Assembly (NCBI GenBank): GCA_013694825.1
Contig: JACDBR010000091.1
Location: 1 to 7,427, forward strand
From: Solirubrobacterales bacterium
GTDB taxonomy: Bacteria > Actinomycetota > Thermoleophilia > Solirubrobacterales > 70-9
DNA length: 7,427 nucleotides
Reading direction: 5' to 3'
Shown: positions 1 through 5,152 of the stretch, one piece after another
Position numbering within the stretch: position 1 is the first letter of the stretch
Layout of the letters: each line of letters begins with the position of its first letter
Program-made: the position numbers and the translations under genes
The notes under the pieces: model-generated
Databases searched by the model: none
The model's input: the letters and a program-made list of their open reading frames with translations, nothing else
Told to the model about the DNA's origin: nothing

Positions 1-271
1 GGCTCCGCCTGCGCGCTCCTAGCTGGCGGGCGCGCAGCGAGAGCAGCGAGCGGAGCTCGCCGGTGCGCGCGAACGGGTCGGCGATCAGCGTGCCGTCGGC
101 CAGGGAGACCGCGGCCAGCAGGCGCCCCTCGCTCTCGGCGAGCAGCACGTCGCCGTGAGGCGGCAGGGTGGAGTCGCGGTCGGCGAGGCGCTCGAGCGCC
201 TTGCGATCGGTCTCTCGGGCTCGGCGGATGGTCAGTTGGGTTCCTGTGCTGTGTGAGCGGGTCGAGTTCAT
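1..271 (-). CDS. Hypothetical protein with GNAT-like N-terminus (partial, 3' end outside window)
   Basis: An open frame starts at ATG 271 and reads 90 codons to the left edge without a stop, so its C-terminus is missing. After about 12 leading residues the protein reads LTIRRARETDRKALERLA, then DVLLAESEGRLLAAVSLADG and LIADPFARTGEL. The pattern of beta-strand TIRRA, a helix, then a 'VLLAE..GRLLAAVSL.DG' hairpin resembles the opening beta-alpha-beta-beta part of GNAT N-acyltransferases. The acetyl-CoA-binding loop would lie later and is not seen. From memory, short proteins of this style are common in Thermoleophilia and often end soon after this point, so it may be a stand-alone small protein and not a true acetyltransferase. 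The start is supported by a good Shine-Dalgarno, GAGGTG (279-284), 7 nt upstream. It is divergent from the LysR gene across 123 bp and could share its control region. No function is assigned. Confidence 0.6.
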   Translation of the reverse strand, partial: MNSTRSHSTGTQLTIRRARETDRKALERLADRDSTLPPHGDVLLAESEGRLLAAVSLADGTLIADPFARTGELRSLLSLRARQLGARRRS

Positions 272-278
272 CTCGCGT

Positions 279-284
279 CACCTC
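279..284 (-). promoter_or_regulatory. Shine-Dalgarno of the left-edge gene
   Basis: GAGGTG read on the minus strand lies 7 nt before ATG 271. It is one of only two clear Shine-Dalgarno-like sites at gene starts here, the other being at ccr, and it fixes the start of the left-edge gene. Confidence 0.5.
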
Positions 285-381
285 GCCTGGTGTCTTCGAA
301 CGATCCGGCGGGCCCGGTTCGTGGTATCCGCATCGTGCTTCACTCCGCAGATCAGTGCAACAGGAAGTCAAGCTTAAGTCG

Positions 382-396
382 ATAAGGTTGTCTTAT
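382..396. promoter_or_regulatory. Putative LysR box (ATAAG-N5-CTTAT, T-N11-A) at the lysR start
   Basis: A perfect 5-bp inverted repeat, ATAAG (382-386) and CTTAT (392-396) with a 5-nt spacer, fits the T-N11-A consensus (T383, A395) known for LysR-type regulator binding sites. It lies in the divergent gap and overlaps the first proposed ATG of the regulator, so negative autoregulation is a reasonable inference. Just upstream are a CTTAAG palindrome (373-378) and two AAGTC copies (365-369 and 376-380) spaced 11 bp apart, about one helical turn, which could be an additional subsite. The same stretch contains TAAGGT (383-388), which could act as a -10 box 6 nt before ATG 395. Binding would then block the promoter. 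Confidence 0.5.
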
Positions 397-1354
397 GGAT
401 GGTAGGGTTCAACTCGTGCTCGACACGAAGCGACTCAAGCTGTTGCGCGAGGTAGCCAGGCAGGGATCCTTCTCCGCCGCGGCCGACGCGCTCTACCTCT
501 CCCAGTCGGCGGTCAGCCAGCAGATCGCGACGCTGGAGCGCGAGGTCGGCGCGCGGCTGCTCGACCGCACCCGGTCCGGCCCGAAGCTGACCGACGCGGG
601 GCGGGTTCTCGTTCGCCACGCCGACGCCGTGATTGCCCGCCTCGACGAGGCCGAGCGCGAGCTCGACGCCCTGGCGGGGCTCGAGGGAGGCGAGCTGCGC
701 ATGGCGAGCTTCGCAACCGCCAGCGCCGCAATCCTGACCGAGGCGATCTCGGTCTTCCACGGGCGCCACCCTCGCGTCCTGCTTTCGGTCACCGAGGCCG
801 AGCCGGAGCAGGCGCTCCCGAAGCTGCTGGCGGGCGAGATCGACCTGGCGCTCGTCTTCGACTACGCCTGGCTGCCCGGCGAGCCGAGCCGCGACCTCGA
901 CCACCGGTTGCTGCTCGAGGAGTCGATGAGCCTGGTGATGCCCGCGACCCACCCGCTCGCGTCGCGCGAGCGGGTCCGGGTCTCGGACTTCTCAGACTCC
1001 GACTGGCTCTGCGGCGCCCGCCCAAGCTCTTGCGGCGAGATCGTGATCAGGGCCTGCCGTGAGGCCGGCTTCGATCCCAGGATCGGCTTCGAGAGCGACG
1101 ACTACAACGTCCTGCAGGGATACGTCGCCGCCGGCCTTGGCTTCACCCTGATGCCGGAGATCGCGCTGATCAACCTGCGCTCCGATCTGGTCGCGCGCCC
1201 GATCGTCCCGGAGGGCCCGAAGCGGCGGATCTGGGCCAGCTCGCGCGCCGACGGCGCCCGCTCGCTCGCGACCGACGCGATGCTGGGCATTCTCGACGAG
1301 ATCGGATCGGGCTTCGCCACCGCGGCGGGGAGCCGGCGGCTGGCGGCCGCCTAA
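395..1354 (+). CDS. LysR-family transcriptional regulator
   Basis: This is a DNA-binding one-component regulator. Residues about 9-68 form the LysR winged helix-turn-helix: LLREVARQGSFSAAADAL, then the recognition-helix region LSQSAVSQQIATLEREVGARLLDR and the wing LTDAGRVLVRHA. A linker helix (72-95) follows, then a type 2 periplasmic-binding-protein effector domain from GGELRMASF (about residue 98) to about 302, with PKLLAGEIDLALVFDY and YVAAGLGFTLMPEIAL as typical landmarks. At 319 residues it is full length. The start is ambiguous. ATG 395 follows a -10-like TAAGGT by 6 nt (leaderless option). GTG 416 has AGGG 8 nt upstream and would give VLDTKRLKLL, closer to where family members usually begin. 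The effector is unknown; a LysR box overlapping the 5' end suggests autoregulation and perhaps control of the divergent gene. It converges on the ABM-like gene. Confidence 0.93.
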   Translation: MDGRVQLVLDTKRLKLLREVARQGSFSAAADALYLSQSAVSQQIATLEREVGARLLDRTRSGPKLTDAGRVLVRHADAVIARLDEAERELDALAGLEGGELRMASFATASAAILTEAISVFHGRHPRVLLSVTEAEPEQALPKLLAGEIDLALVFDYAWLPGEPSRDLDHRLLLEESMSLVMPATHPLASRERVRVSDFSDSDWLCGARPSSCGEIVIRACREAGFDPRIGFESDDYNVLQGYVAAGLGFTLMPEIALINLRSDLVARPIVPEGPKRRIWASSRADGARSLATDAMLGILDEIGSGFATAAGSRRLAAA

Positions 1355-1371
1355 GTCGCCAGTCCCGGGAG

Positions 1372-1394
1372 GGCGCTCGGAGGCCCCGAGCGCC
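1372..1394. terminator. Bidirectional hairpin terminator between lysR and the ABM-like gene
   Basis: A perfect 9-bp stem, GGCGCTCGG (1372-1380) and CCGAGCGCC (1386-1394), encloses a 5-nt loop. It sits in the 54-bp gap between the converging stop codons TAA (1352-1354) and TAG (1409-1411 on minus). No T-tract follows on either strand, as is common for hairpin terminators in GC-rich actinobacteria. Position and symmetry suggest it serves both genes. Confidence 0.65.
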
Positions 1395-1408
1395 GTGCTT
1401 CGGAGCCC

Positions 1409-1735
1409 CTACGCGTCCTGCGCGACGCGCTCTGCGGCGATTTCGCCGGCGACGAGCGTGTGCCAGGTGTTGAGGACCGGCTTGTGGTAGTAGGTCATCG
1501 CCGCTTGGCGCAGGGCGGAGAGCTCGTCGGAGGCCCAGTAGCGCTCGAAGTCACCACGGCTCTCCCAGACCGAAACCTGCCTGAAGTGCAGCCGATCCTC
1601 CTCGCTTCGCACCAGATAGCAGGAGAGCGCGCCGTAGGAGAGGGCACGCTTCATCGCCGGGTGCCAGATCCCGAACCAGCGATCGGCGCGGAACGGAACG
1701 ACGTGCCAGTCGATGTAGTTGACATCGGTTGCCAA
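1409..1735 (-). CDS. Small ABM-like (dimeric alpha/beta-barrel) protein
   Basis: A 108-residue soluble protein without signal peptide or membrane segment. The pattern of a first strand (NYIDWHVVPF), a helix rich in aromatics (RWFGIWHPAMKRALSYG), strands around SCYLVRSEEDRLHFRQVSVWES, then the helix GDFERYWASDELSALRQAAMTYY and a final strand is that of ferredoxin-like dimeric alpha/beta-barrel proteins. These include antibiotic-biosynthesis-monooxygenase and stress-responsive Dabb-like folds. 'VSVWES..DFERYWASDEL' is the most ABM-like stretch. The substrate is unknown, and many such small proteins have no shown enzymatic role. The start must be TTG 1735: an in-frame TAG lies five codons upstream and no ATG or GTG occurs before the fold begins. 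TAGGAT (1745-1750) could be a -10 box, or its AGGA a weak Shine-Dalgarno. It lies 44 bp after ccr on the same strand, probably co-transcribed. Confidence 0.72.
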   Translation of the reverse strand: MATDVNYIDWHVVPFRADRWFGIWHPAMKRALSYGALSCYLVRSEEDRLHFRQVSVWESRGDFERYWASDELSALRQAAMTYYHKPVLNTWHTLVAGEIAAERVAQDA

Positions 1736-1779
1736 AGCGGCGCGATCCTATAGCCCGGCGCGGCTTGGCTCGAAGCCCG

Positions 1780-3048
1780 TTAGGCCCCGACCTCGGCGCG
1801 GATCGCGCCTGGACCGTCCTCGAGCCGCCCCTCGTCCTCGTCGGCGGCGCCGACCATGATCGCGATCTTGCCGAGGTGGCCGTTCTCGTGCATCAGCTGG
1901 TGCGCCGCGGGAACGCCCTCGAAGCCCATCGCCCGCCACAGGACCGGCCTGATCTTGCCCTCGGCTATCAGTTGGTTGGCGCGCATGCACTCGTAGGCGT
2001 TGGCGAAGTGCGAGCCGATGATCTGCTTCTGGCGCATCCACAGGTAGCGGACGTCGAAGTCGAGGTTGTACCCCGAGGTGGCGCCGCAGATCACGACCTT
2101 GCCGAACGGCTTGACCACCAGGACCGAGGTCGGGAAGGTCGCCTGCCCGACGTGCTCGAAGACGATGTCGGGCGCGTCGCCCAGCAGCTCGCCGACCCGC
2201 TTGCCGAATGCCCGGGAGGCCTTGAAGCGAGCCTTGTCGGCGCCGCGGTCGGCCGCCGGGTGGTTGGCGTCGGTCCGCATCATCTCGCCGAACTCGCTGC
2301 GGTCGATGTAGTCGACCGCACCCAGCTTGCGGACCAGCTCCCCTTTCTCCTCCGAGGAGACGACTCCGACCGCGTTGGCCCCAGCCGCCCTGCAGAGCTG
2401 GGTGGCGAAGACGCCGAGCCCGCCGGCAGCGCCCCAGATCAGGACGTTGTGGCCGGCCTGAATCCGGCAGCGGTCGACGAGCATCCGGTAGGCGGTGAAG
2501 TAGGTCAGCCCGTAGCAGGAGGAGTCGACCCAGGTGAGGTTTCGCGGCTTTGGCAGCAGCTGCTGGGCCTGGACCTTGGTGAACTGGGCGAACGAGCCCC
2601 AGGTCGTCTCGTAGCCCCAGATCTGCTGGCTGGGCGCCGCCAGCGGGTCCAACCCGTGGACCTCGACGTCCTCGTAGGAGGCCTGATTGCAGTGGACGAC
2701 GACCTCGTCGCCGGGCTTCCACTTGGTGACTCCCTCACCGACCTTCCAGACGATTCCCGAGGCGTCCGAGCCGCCGATGTGGTGGCCGTACTCAGGATGG
2801 TCTCCGTATCCGAACACCGACACCGGCTTTCCGAGCGCAGCCCAGACGTTGTTGAAGTTCACGCCCGCAGCCATGACCCGGACGATCACCTCGAAGGCGC
2901 CGGGCTCGGGGACCTCGATCTCCTCGATCTGAAAGGCGTCCTTGGGCTCGCCCTCGCGCTCCTGGCGGATCACCCATGCGGCCATCGTGCGGGGCAGCTC
3001 GCCGGGCTCAACGTCGAGGCTCGAGATCTCGGATACGTCTACTGCCAC
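1780..3048 (-). CDS. ccr: Crotonyl-CoA carboxylase/reductase
   Basis: Ccr catalyses NADPH-dependent reductive carboxylation of crotonyl-CoA to ethylmalonyl-CoA, the key step of the ethylmalonyl-CoA pathway for acetyl-CoA assimilation; it also supplies polyketide extender units. The 422-residue protein is a medium-chain dehydrogenase/reductase of normal Ccr length. Visible are the GroES-like domain with GVNFNNVWAALG (62-73), IWGYETTWGSFAQF (143-156), the Rossmann glycine motif IWGAAGGLG (204-212), the Ccr-typical DIVFEHVGQATFPTSV (294-309), and WMRQKQIIGSHFAN (337-350). The CO2-binding residues known from Kitasatospora Ccr (Asn81, Phe170, Glu171, His365) appear to correspond to an Asn in 64-67, Tyr147, Glu148 and His347. 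GTG 3048 is chosen because Ccr proteins carry about 20 residues before the 'AWVIR' strand (Met 2985 would remove them) and because AGGAG lies 11 nt upstream. About 20 acidic C-terminal residues (401-422) are extra. No other pathway genes are in view. Confidence 0.93.
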   Translation of the reverse strand: MAVDVSEISSLDVEPGELPRTMAAWVIRQEREGEPKDAFQIEEIEVPEPGAFEVIVRVMAAGVNFNNVWAALGKPVSVFGYGDHPEYGHHIGGSDASGIVWKVGEGVTKWKPGDEVVVHCNQASYEDVEVHGLDPLAAPSQQIWGYETTWGSFAQFTKVQAQQLLPKPRNLTWVDSSCYGLTYFTAYRMLVDRCRIQAGHNVLIWGAAGGLGVFATQLCRAAGANAVGVVSSEEKGELVRKLGAVDYIDRSEFGEMMRTDANHPAADRGADKARFKASRAFGKRVGELLGDAPDIVFEHVGQATFPTSVLVVKPFGKVVICGATSGYNLDFDVRYLWMRQKQIIGSHFANAYECMRANQLIAEGKIRPVLWRAMGFEGVPAAHQLMHENGHLGKIAIMVGAADEDEGRLEDGPGAIRAEVGA

Positions 3049-3059
3049 GTTGTCTTCAG

Positions 3060-3064
3060 CTCCT
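3060..3064 (-). promoter_or_regulatory. Shine-Dalgarno deciding the ccr GTG start
   Basis: AGGAG read on the minus strand lies 11 nt before GTG 3048, slightly long but the only good site near. It supports the GTG start over Met 2985 and over the much longer open frame that extends back to 3471. Confidence 0.5.
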
Positions 3065-3096
3065 GTTCGATCGCCGACGGATGTGCTGGCGCGCGG

Positions 3097-3102
3097 ATCG
3101 TA
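3097..3102 (-). promoter_or_regulatory. Candidate -10 box for ccr
   Basis: TACGAT on the minus strand fits the TANNNT actinobacterial -10 pattern and would give a leader of roughly 40 nt carrying the AGGAG site. The region 16-18 nt further upstream shows only a poor -35 match, so this is a weak prediction. Confidence 0.3.
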
Positions 3103-3163
3103 GCTGCGCCGGGGCCAGATCGAGGCGGCCCGCCCTGGTTCGAGGGGTCCGATCCCTCGCCGG

Positions 3164-3182
3164 CGACGACGCGGCGTCGTCG
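3164..3182. promoter_or_regulatory. Perfect 19-bp palindrome (9-1-9), candidate operator
   Basis: CGACGACGC (3164-3172), one central G (3173), then GCGTCGTCG (3174-3182) form an exact inverted repeat. It sits in the 199-bp divergent region between ccr and the coiled-coil nuclease-fold gene. A one-base centre favours a dimeric-repressor operator over an RNA hairpin, although a 7-bp stem with a 5-nt loop is possible. Immediately to the left is a second inverted repeat, CGAGGG (3141-3146) and CCCTCG (3154-3159) with a 7-nt spacer. The pair lies about 60-85 bp upstream of the candidate ccr start point and 47 bp before the plus-strand TAACTT box, so it could control both genes. The binding protein is unknown. 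Confidence 0.4.
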
Positions 3183-3228
3183 GGCTCCCGAGGGGGCCAG
3201 CCGTCAGGTTCGCGTCCGTCGCCGCGAC

Positions 3229-3234
3229 TAACTT
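3229..3234 (+). promoter_or_regulatory. Candidate -10 box for the coiled-coil nuclease-fold gene
   Basis: TAACTT fits TANNNT and ends 13 nt before ATG 3248. Transcription would start near 3241, giving a leader of about 6 nt or none. The box overlaps the alternative TTG start at 3233, which is therefore unlikely to be used. No convincing -35 is seen. Confidence 0.35.
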
Positions 3235-3247
3235 GGCGAAGTTCACG

Positions 3248-4564
3248 ATGGAAGCCTCCCGCAGACCACAACTCGAGCTCGGCAGCGAGGGCGGTGCGAC
3301 CGTCAGGGCGCTCGACGGGCGACTCGTGATCGAGTCGCTGACCGTCGATGACGAGCGTGCGGCACGTCTCGTCCGCGAGCGCGCCCAGGCCGGGCGTCCA
3401 GCCGCCGAGACCGTCCGCAAAGCGATCGAGATCGGCAGCCGCGTGCTCGAGGGCGAGGGCACGGCGGCCAACGTCGACTACGTGCGCCGCGAGCTCGAGG
3501 CCGGGCTCGGAGAGCTCGACCGCAAGCTCGGCGGCACGCTCGAGGCCGGCGCCGAGAGCCTTGCCGAGCGGATCTCGATCGCCTTCGGCGCCGAGCGAAA
3601 CGACTCCGTCCAGGCCCAGATCCGCGAGATCGTCACCGCCGAGGCTCGGCTGCAGCGCGAGTCGCTGCTCGGCACACTGACCTCCGAGGACGCGGCCAAC
3701 CCGCTCGTCGCGATGCAGGCGCGGATCGGCAAGGGCGTGCGCGAGGCCGAGGAGCGCCACCGGCTCGAGATCGAGAAGCTTCGCCGCGGCCACGGGGAGG
3801 ACGCGAAGTCGATGCGCGACGTCGTCGCCGGCCTGCGCCAGGAGGTCGCCAGGCTGCTCGAGCGCGAGCAGGGCGACGAGCGCCTCGCCGAGGCCGAGCA
3901 GGCCGGGACCCGCAAGGGTCGGACGTTCGAGGAAAAGGTCCACTCCGCCTTGGAGCGGATCGCAACCGGACGCGGCGATGTCGCCCATCACGTCGGCGAC
4001 GAGCGCGGACAGGGGGGCTCGAAGAAAGGCGACACGCTGGTCGAGCTCGGAGCAGCCGATGGGCCTGCACGTGGCCGGATCGTCTTCGAGGACAAGGCCG
4101 ATCAGCTGTCGAAGAACAAGGCCTGGGAGGAGCTCAACGGGGCACTGCTGGAGCGCAACGCGGACTTCTCGGTCCTGGTCGTCGCCGGGGACGGCGCCAT
4201 CCCCAGCGGACGAGAGCAGTTGCACGAGTACGAAGGCAACAAGCTGATAGTCGCGGTGGACCCGGAGGATCCCGATGACGTCGGTCTCGAACTGGCCTAT
4301 CGCTATGCGCGCTGCCGCACGCTGATGTCGCGGGCTCGTTCGCTCGAGGTCGACGCCTCCGGTGTGCGCGACGCCGCCGAGGCCGCACGCGGGGCGTTGA
4401 AGCGGGCGAACGCGATTCGGCTGTCGCTGACGAGCATCGACAAGAGCGCAGCCAAGGCGCGGGAGGGAGTCGACGCGATCGTCGCCGACGTCGAGGCAGA
4501 GCTGACGAAGGTCGAGTCGCTCGTAGCTGAGGCCGCCGAAGCCGAGGCTCCGGGCCCGTCCTAG
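3248..4564 (+). CDS. Coiled-coil protein with DUF2130/RmuC-like PD-(D/E)XK domain
   Basis: A 438-residue soluble protein of unknown function with no signal peptide or membrane helix. Numbering from TTG 3233 (subtract 5 for ATG 3248), residues 36-225 are mostly charged Glu/Arg/Ala-rich helices likely to form coiled coil. Residues about 228-355 look like a PD-(D/E)XK nuclease-type fold: KGRTFEEKVHSAL (Glu233/234), GGSKKGDTLVEL (Asp267), RIVFEDKADQ (Glu286-x-Lys288), a helix, then FSVLVVAGDG and NKLIVAVDPEDP. Residues 358-435 are a second helical, probably coiled-coil region. This layout recalls DUF2130 and RmuC proteins, which pair long coiled coils with this fold. The D...E-x-K set appears intact, so nuclease activity is possible but unproven. 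ATG 3248 is preferred because TTG 3233 overlaps a -10-like box; neither start has a Shine-Dalgarno. It is divergent from ccr and convergent with the lipoprotein gene. Confidence 0.8.
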   Translation: MEASRRPQLELGSEGGATVRALDGRLVIESLTVDDERAARLVRERAQAGRPAAETVRKAIEIGSRVLEGEGTAANVDYVRRELEAGLGELDRKLGGTLEAGAESLAERISIAFGAERNDSVQAQIREIVTAEARLQRESLLGTLTSEDAANPLVAMQARIGKGVREAEERHRLEIEKLRRGHGEDAKSMRDVVAGLRQEVARLLEREQGDERLAEAEQAGTRKGRTFEEKVHSALERIATGRGDVAHHVGDERGQGGSKKGDTLVELGAADGPARGRIVFEDKADQLSKNKAWEELNGALLERNADFSVLVVAGDGAIPSGREQLHEYEGNKLIVAVDPEDPDDVGLELAYRYARCRTLMSRARSLEVDASGVRDAAEAARGALKRANAIRLSLTSIDKSAAKAREGVDAIVADVEAELTKVESLVAEAAEAEAPGPS

Positions 4565-4633
4565 GAACGCATCCCCGGTAGCGGATCGCGCGCCCGGATG
4601 AACACCGGGCCCCTTACCGGGATAGGTCCTAGG
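4559..4633. terminator. Nested bidirectional hairpin between convergent genes
   Basis: The 64-bp gap between the two TAG stops (4562-4564 plus, 4629-4631 minus) is almost entirely inverted repeat. The inner stem is GCCCGG (4592-4597) with CCGGGC (4605-4610) and a 7-nt loop. The middle stem is CCCGGTA (4574-4580) with TACCGGG (4615-4621), extendable by AT/AT past a one-base bulge. The outer arms are TCCTAGGA (4559-4566) and TCCTAGG (4627-4633), each containing CCTAGG and each overlapping a stop codon. No T-tract is present. It probably ends transcription from both directions. Confidence 0.65.
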
Positions 4634-5051
4634 GCAGCAGCAGCTCGTTCTGGGAGCTCTTTCGCATCGGTCCGACGTTCAGCAGCGCGGTCTTCGCGCC
4701 GGAGGACTCTCCGCCCGAGACCTCGTAGGCGCCCTCGCTGAGCTTGGCCCTGAGCACTCCGGTGCCACCCGCCGGGATCGCCTGGCTGGCTTCGTCGCTG
4801 GGGCCTTCGAGCGTCAGGCGAACGTCCTCGTCGGACTGATTGGAGACCGTGATGTCGACCAGGCCGGCGCCGACCGAGTCGGGGCCAAGCGCCACTTCGT
4901 CGTCGGTGACCAGGGCGCTGAGCTCGACGGGCGCCGCGGCCCGGGGCTCGTTCTCGAAATCCTCGGCCCCGCAGCCGGAGAAGAGCAGCACACCGGCGCA
5001 GCCGATCACGGCCACGGCCCCCCGCTTGGAGCGCATCCTGCTCACGTCCAT
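4629..5051 (-). CDS. Small secreted lipoprotein with predicted beta-sandwich domain
   Basis: A 140-residue predicted lipoprotein. A basic N-region (RMRSKRG) and the hydrophobic stretch AVAVIGCAGVLLF lead to the lipobox LFSGC, with Cys27 as the lipidation site, so it should be anchored on the outer face of the membrane. After an acidic linker (AEDFENEPRAAAPVEL), residues 45-128 show alternating strands (ALVTDDEVALGPDSVGAGLVDITVSNQSDEDVRLTLEGP, then PAGGTGVLRAKLSEGAYEVSGG). This resembles small cupredoxin-like or immunoglobulin-like folds without visible copper ligands. The C-terminus KSSQNELLLP looks like a conserved family signature from recalled Thermoleophilia proteins. The function is unknown. 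ATG 5051 is chosen because TACGCT (5062-5067), a possible -10 box, ends 10 nt upstream; GTG 5045 and ATG 5036 remain possible. It follows ygfZ after 101 bp with a hairpin between, so it may have its own promoter. Confidence 0.82.
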   Translation of the reverse strand: MDVSRMRSKRGAVAVIGCAGVLLFSGCGAEDFENEPRAAAPVELSALVTDDEVALGPDSVGAGLVDITVSNQSDEDVRLTLEGPSDEASQAIPAGGTGVLRAKLSEGAYEVSGGESSGAKTALLNVGPMRKSSQNELLLP

Positions 5052-5061
5052 CCCGTCGGCA

Positions 5062-5067
5062 AGCGTA
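5062..5067 (-). promoter_or_regulatory. Candidate -10 box for the lipoprotein gene
   Basis: TACGCT on the minus strand fits TANNNT and ends 10 nt before ATG 5051, giving a leader of only a few nucleotides. No Shine-Dalgarno at a usable distance is seen. The match is weak on its own but follows the pattern at other starts in this window. Confidence 0.3.
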
Positions 5068-5089
5068 TTCCAACCGGGGCCCCTCATGG

Positions 5090-5113
5090 GCGGATCATCG
5101 CGCCGATGAGCGC
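5090..5113 (-). terminator. Hairpin between ygfZ and the lipoprotein gene
   Basis: TCATCG (5095-5100) and CGATGA (5104-5109) form a 6-bp stem with a 3-nt loop. The stem extends by GCG (5090-5092) and CGC (5111-5113) past a small internal loop. It lies about 40 nt after the ygfZ stop and upstream of the lipoprotein start. It could be a weak ygfZ terminator, an attenuator, or a palindromic operator for the lipoprotein gene; no T-tract follows. Confidence 0.35.
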
Positions 5114-5152
5114 TTGGTCTCACCGCCGAGGCTGGTCGCGTCGAGCAGGCGT

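Noticed and set aside
374..952. 192-codon minus-strand frame over the lysR 5' half
   Set aside because: It is antisense to the conserved LysR helix-turn-helix and effector-domain start, with no recognisable domain.
1767..1777. GGCT-CGA-AGCC inverted repeat between ccr and the ABM-like gene
   Set aside because: A 4-bp stem is too short to call a terminator, and it would not reliably separate the two genes.
3137..3166. tRNA T-arm-like stretch (GGTTCGAGGGG...TCCGATCCC)
   Set aside because: No matching acceptor, D or anticodon arms can be placed upstream or downstream. It is better explained as the short inverted repeat CGAGGG/CCCTCG.
1729..3231. 500-codon open frame on the plus strand opposite ccr
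   Set aside because: It is an antisense shadow of the well-supported ccr gene, common in GC-rich DNA. Its translation is repetitive Val/Asp/Gly/Leu/Ala with no recognisable domain.
3049..3471. Extension of the ccr reading frame to a 563-residue protein starting at 3471
   Set aside because: The extra 141 residues have low-complexity Arg/Ser/Pro composition, run antisense to the coiled-coil gene and through the palindromic promoter region, and match nothing in Ccr proteins. GTG 3048 has AGGAG upstream and gives the normal length.
3056..4225. 389-codon open frame on the minus strand opposite the coiled-coil gene
   Set aside because: Its Leu/Ala/Gly/Arg-rich translation has no motif, whereas the plus-strand frame has a coherent domain layout and ends at a terminator-like hairpin.
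5076..5083. GGGGCCCC palindrome upstream of the lipoprotein gene
   Set aside because: An 8-bp GC-only palindrome is expected often by chance at this base composition and has no supporting context.
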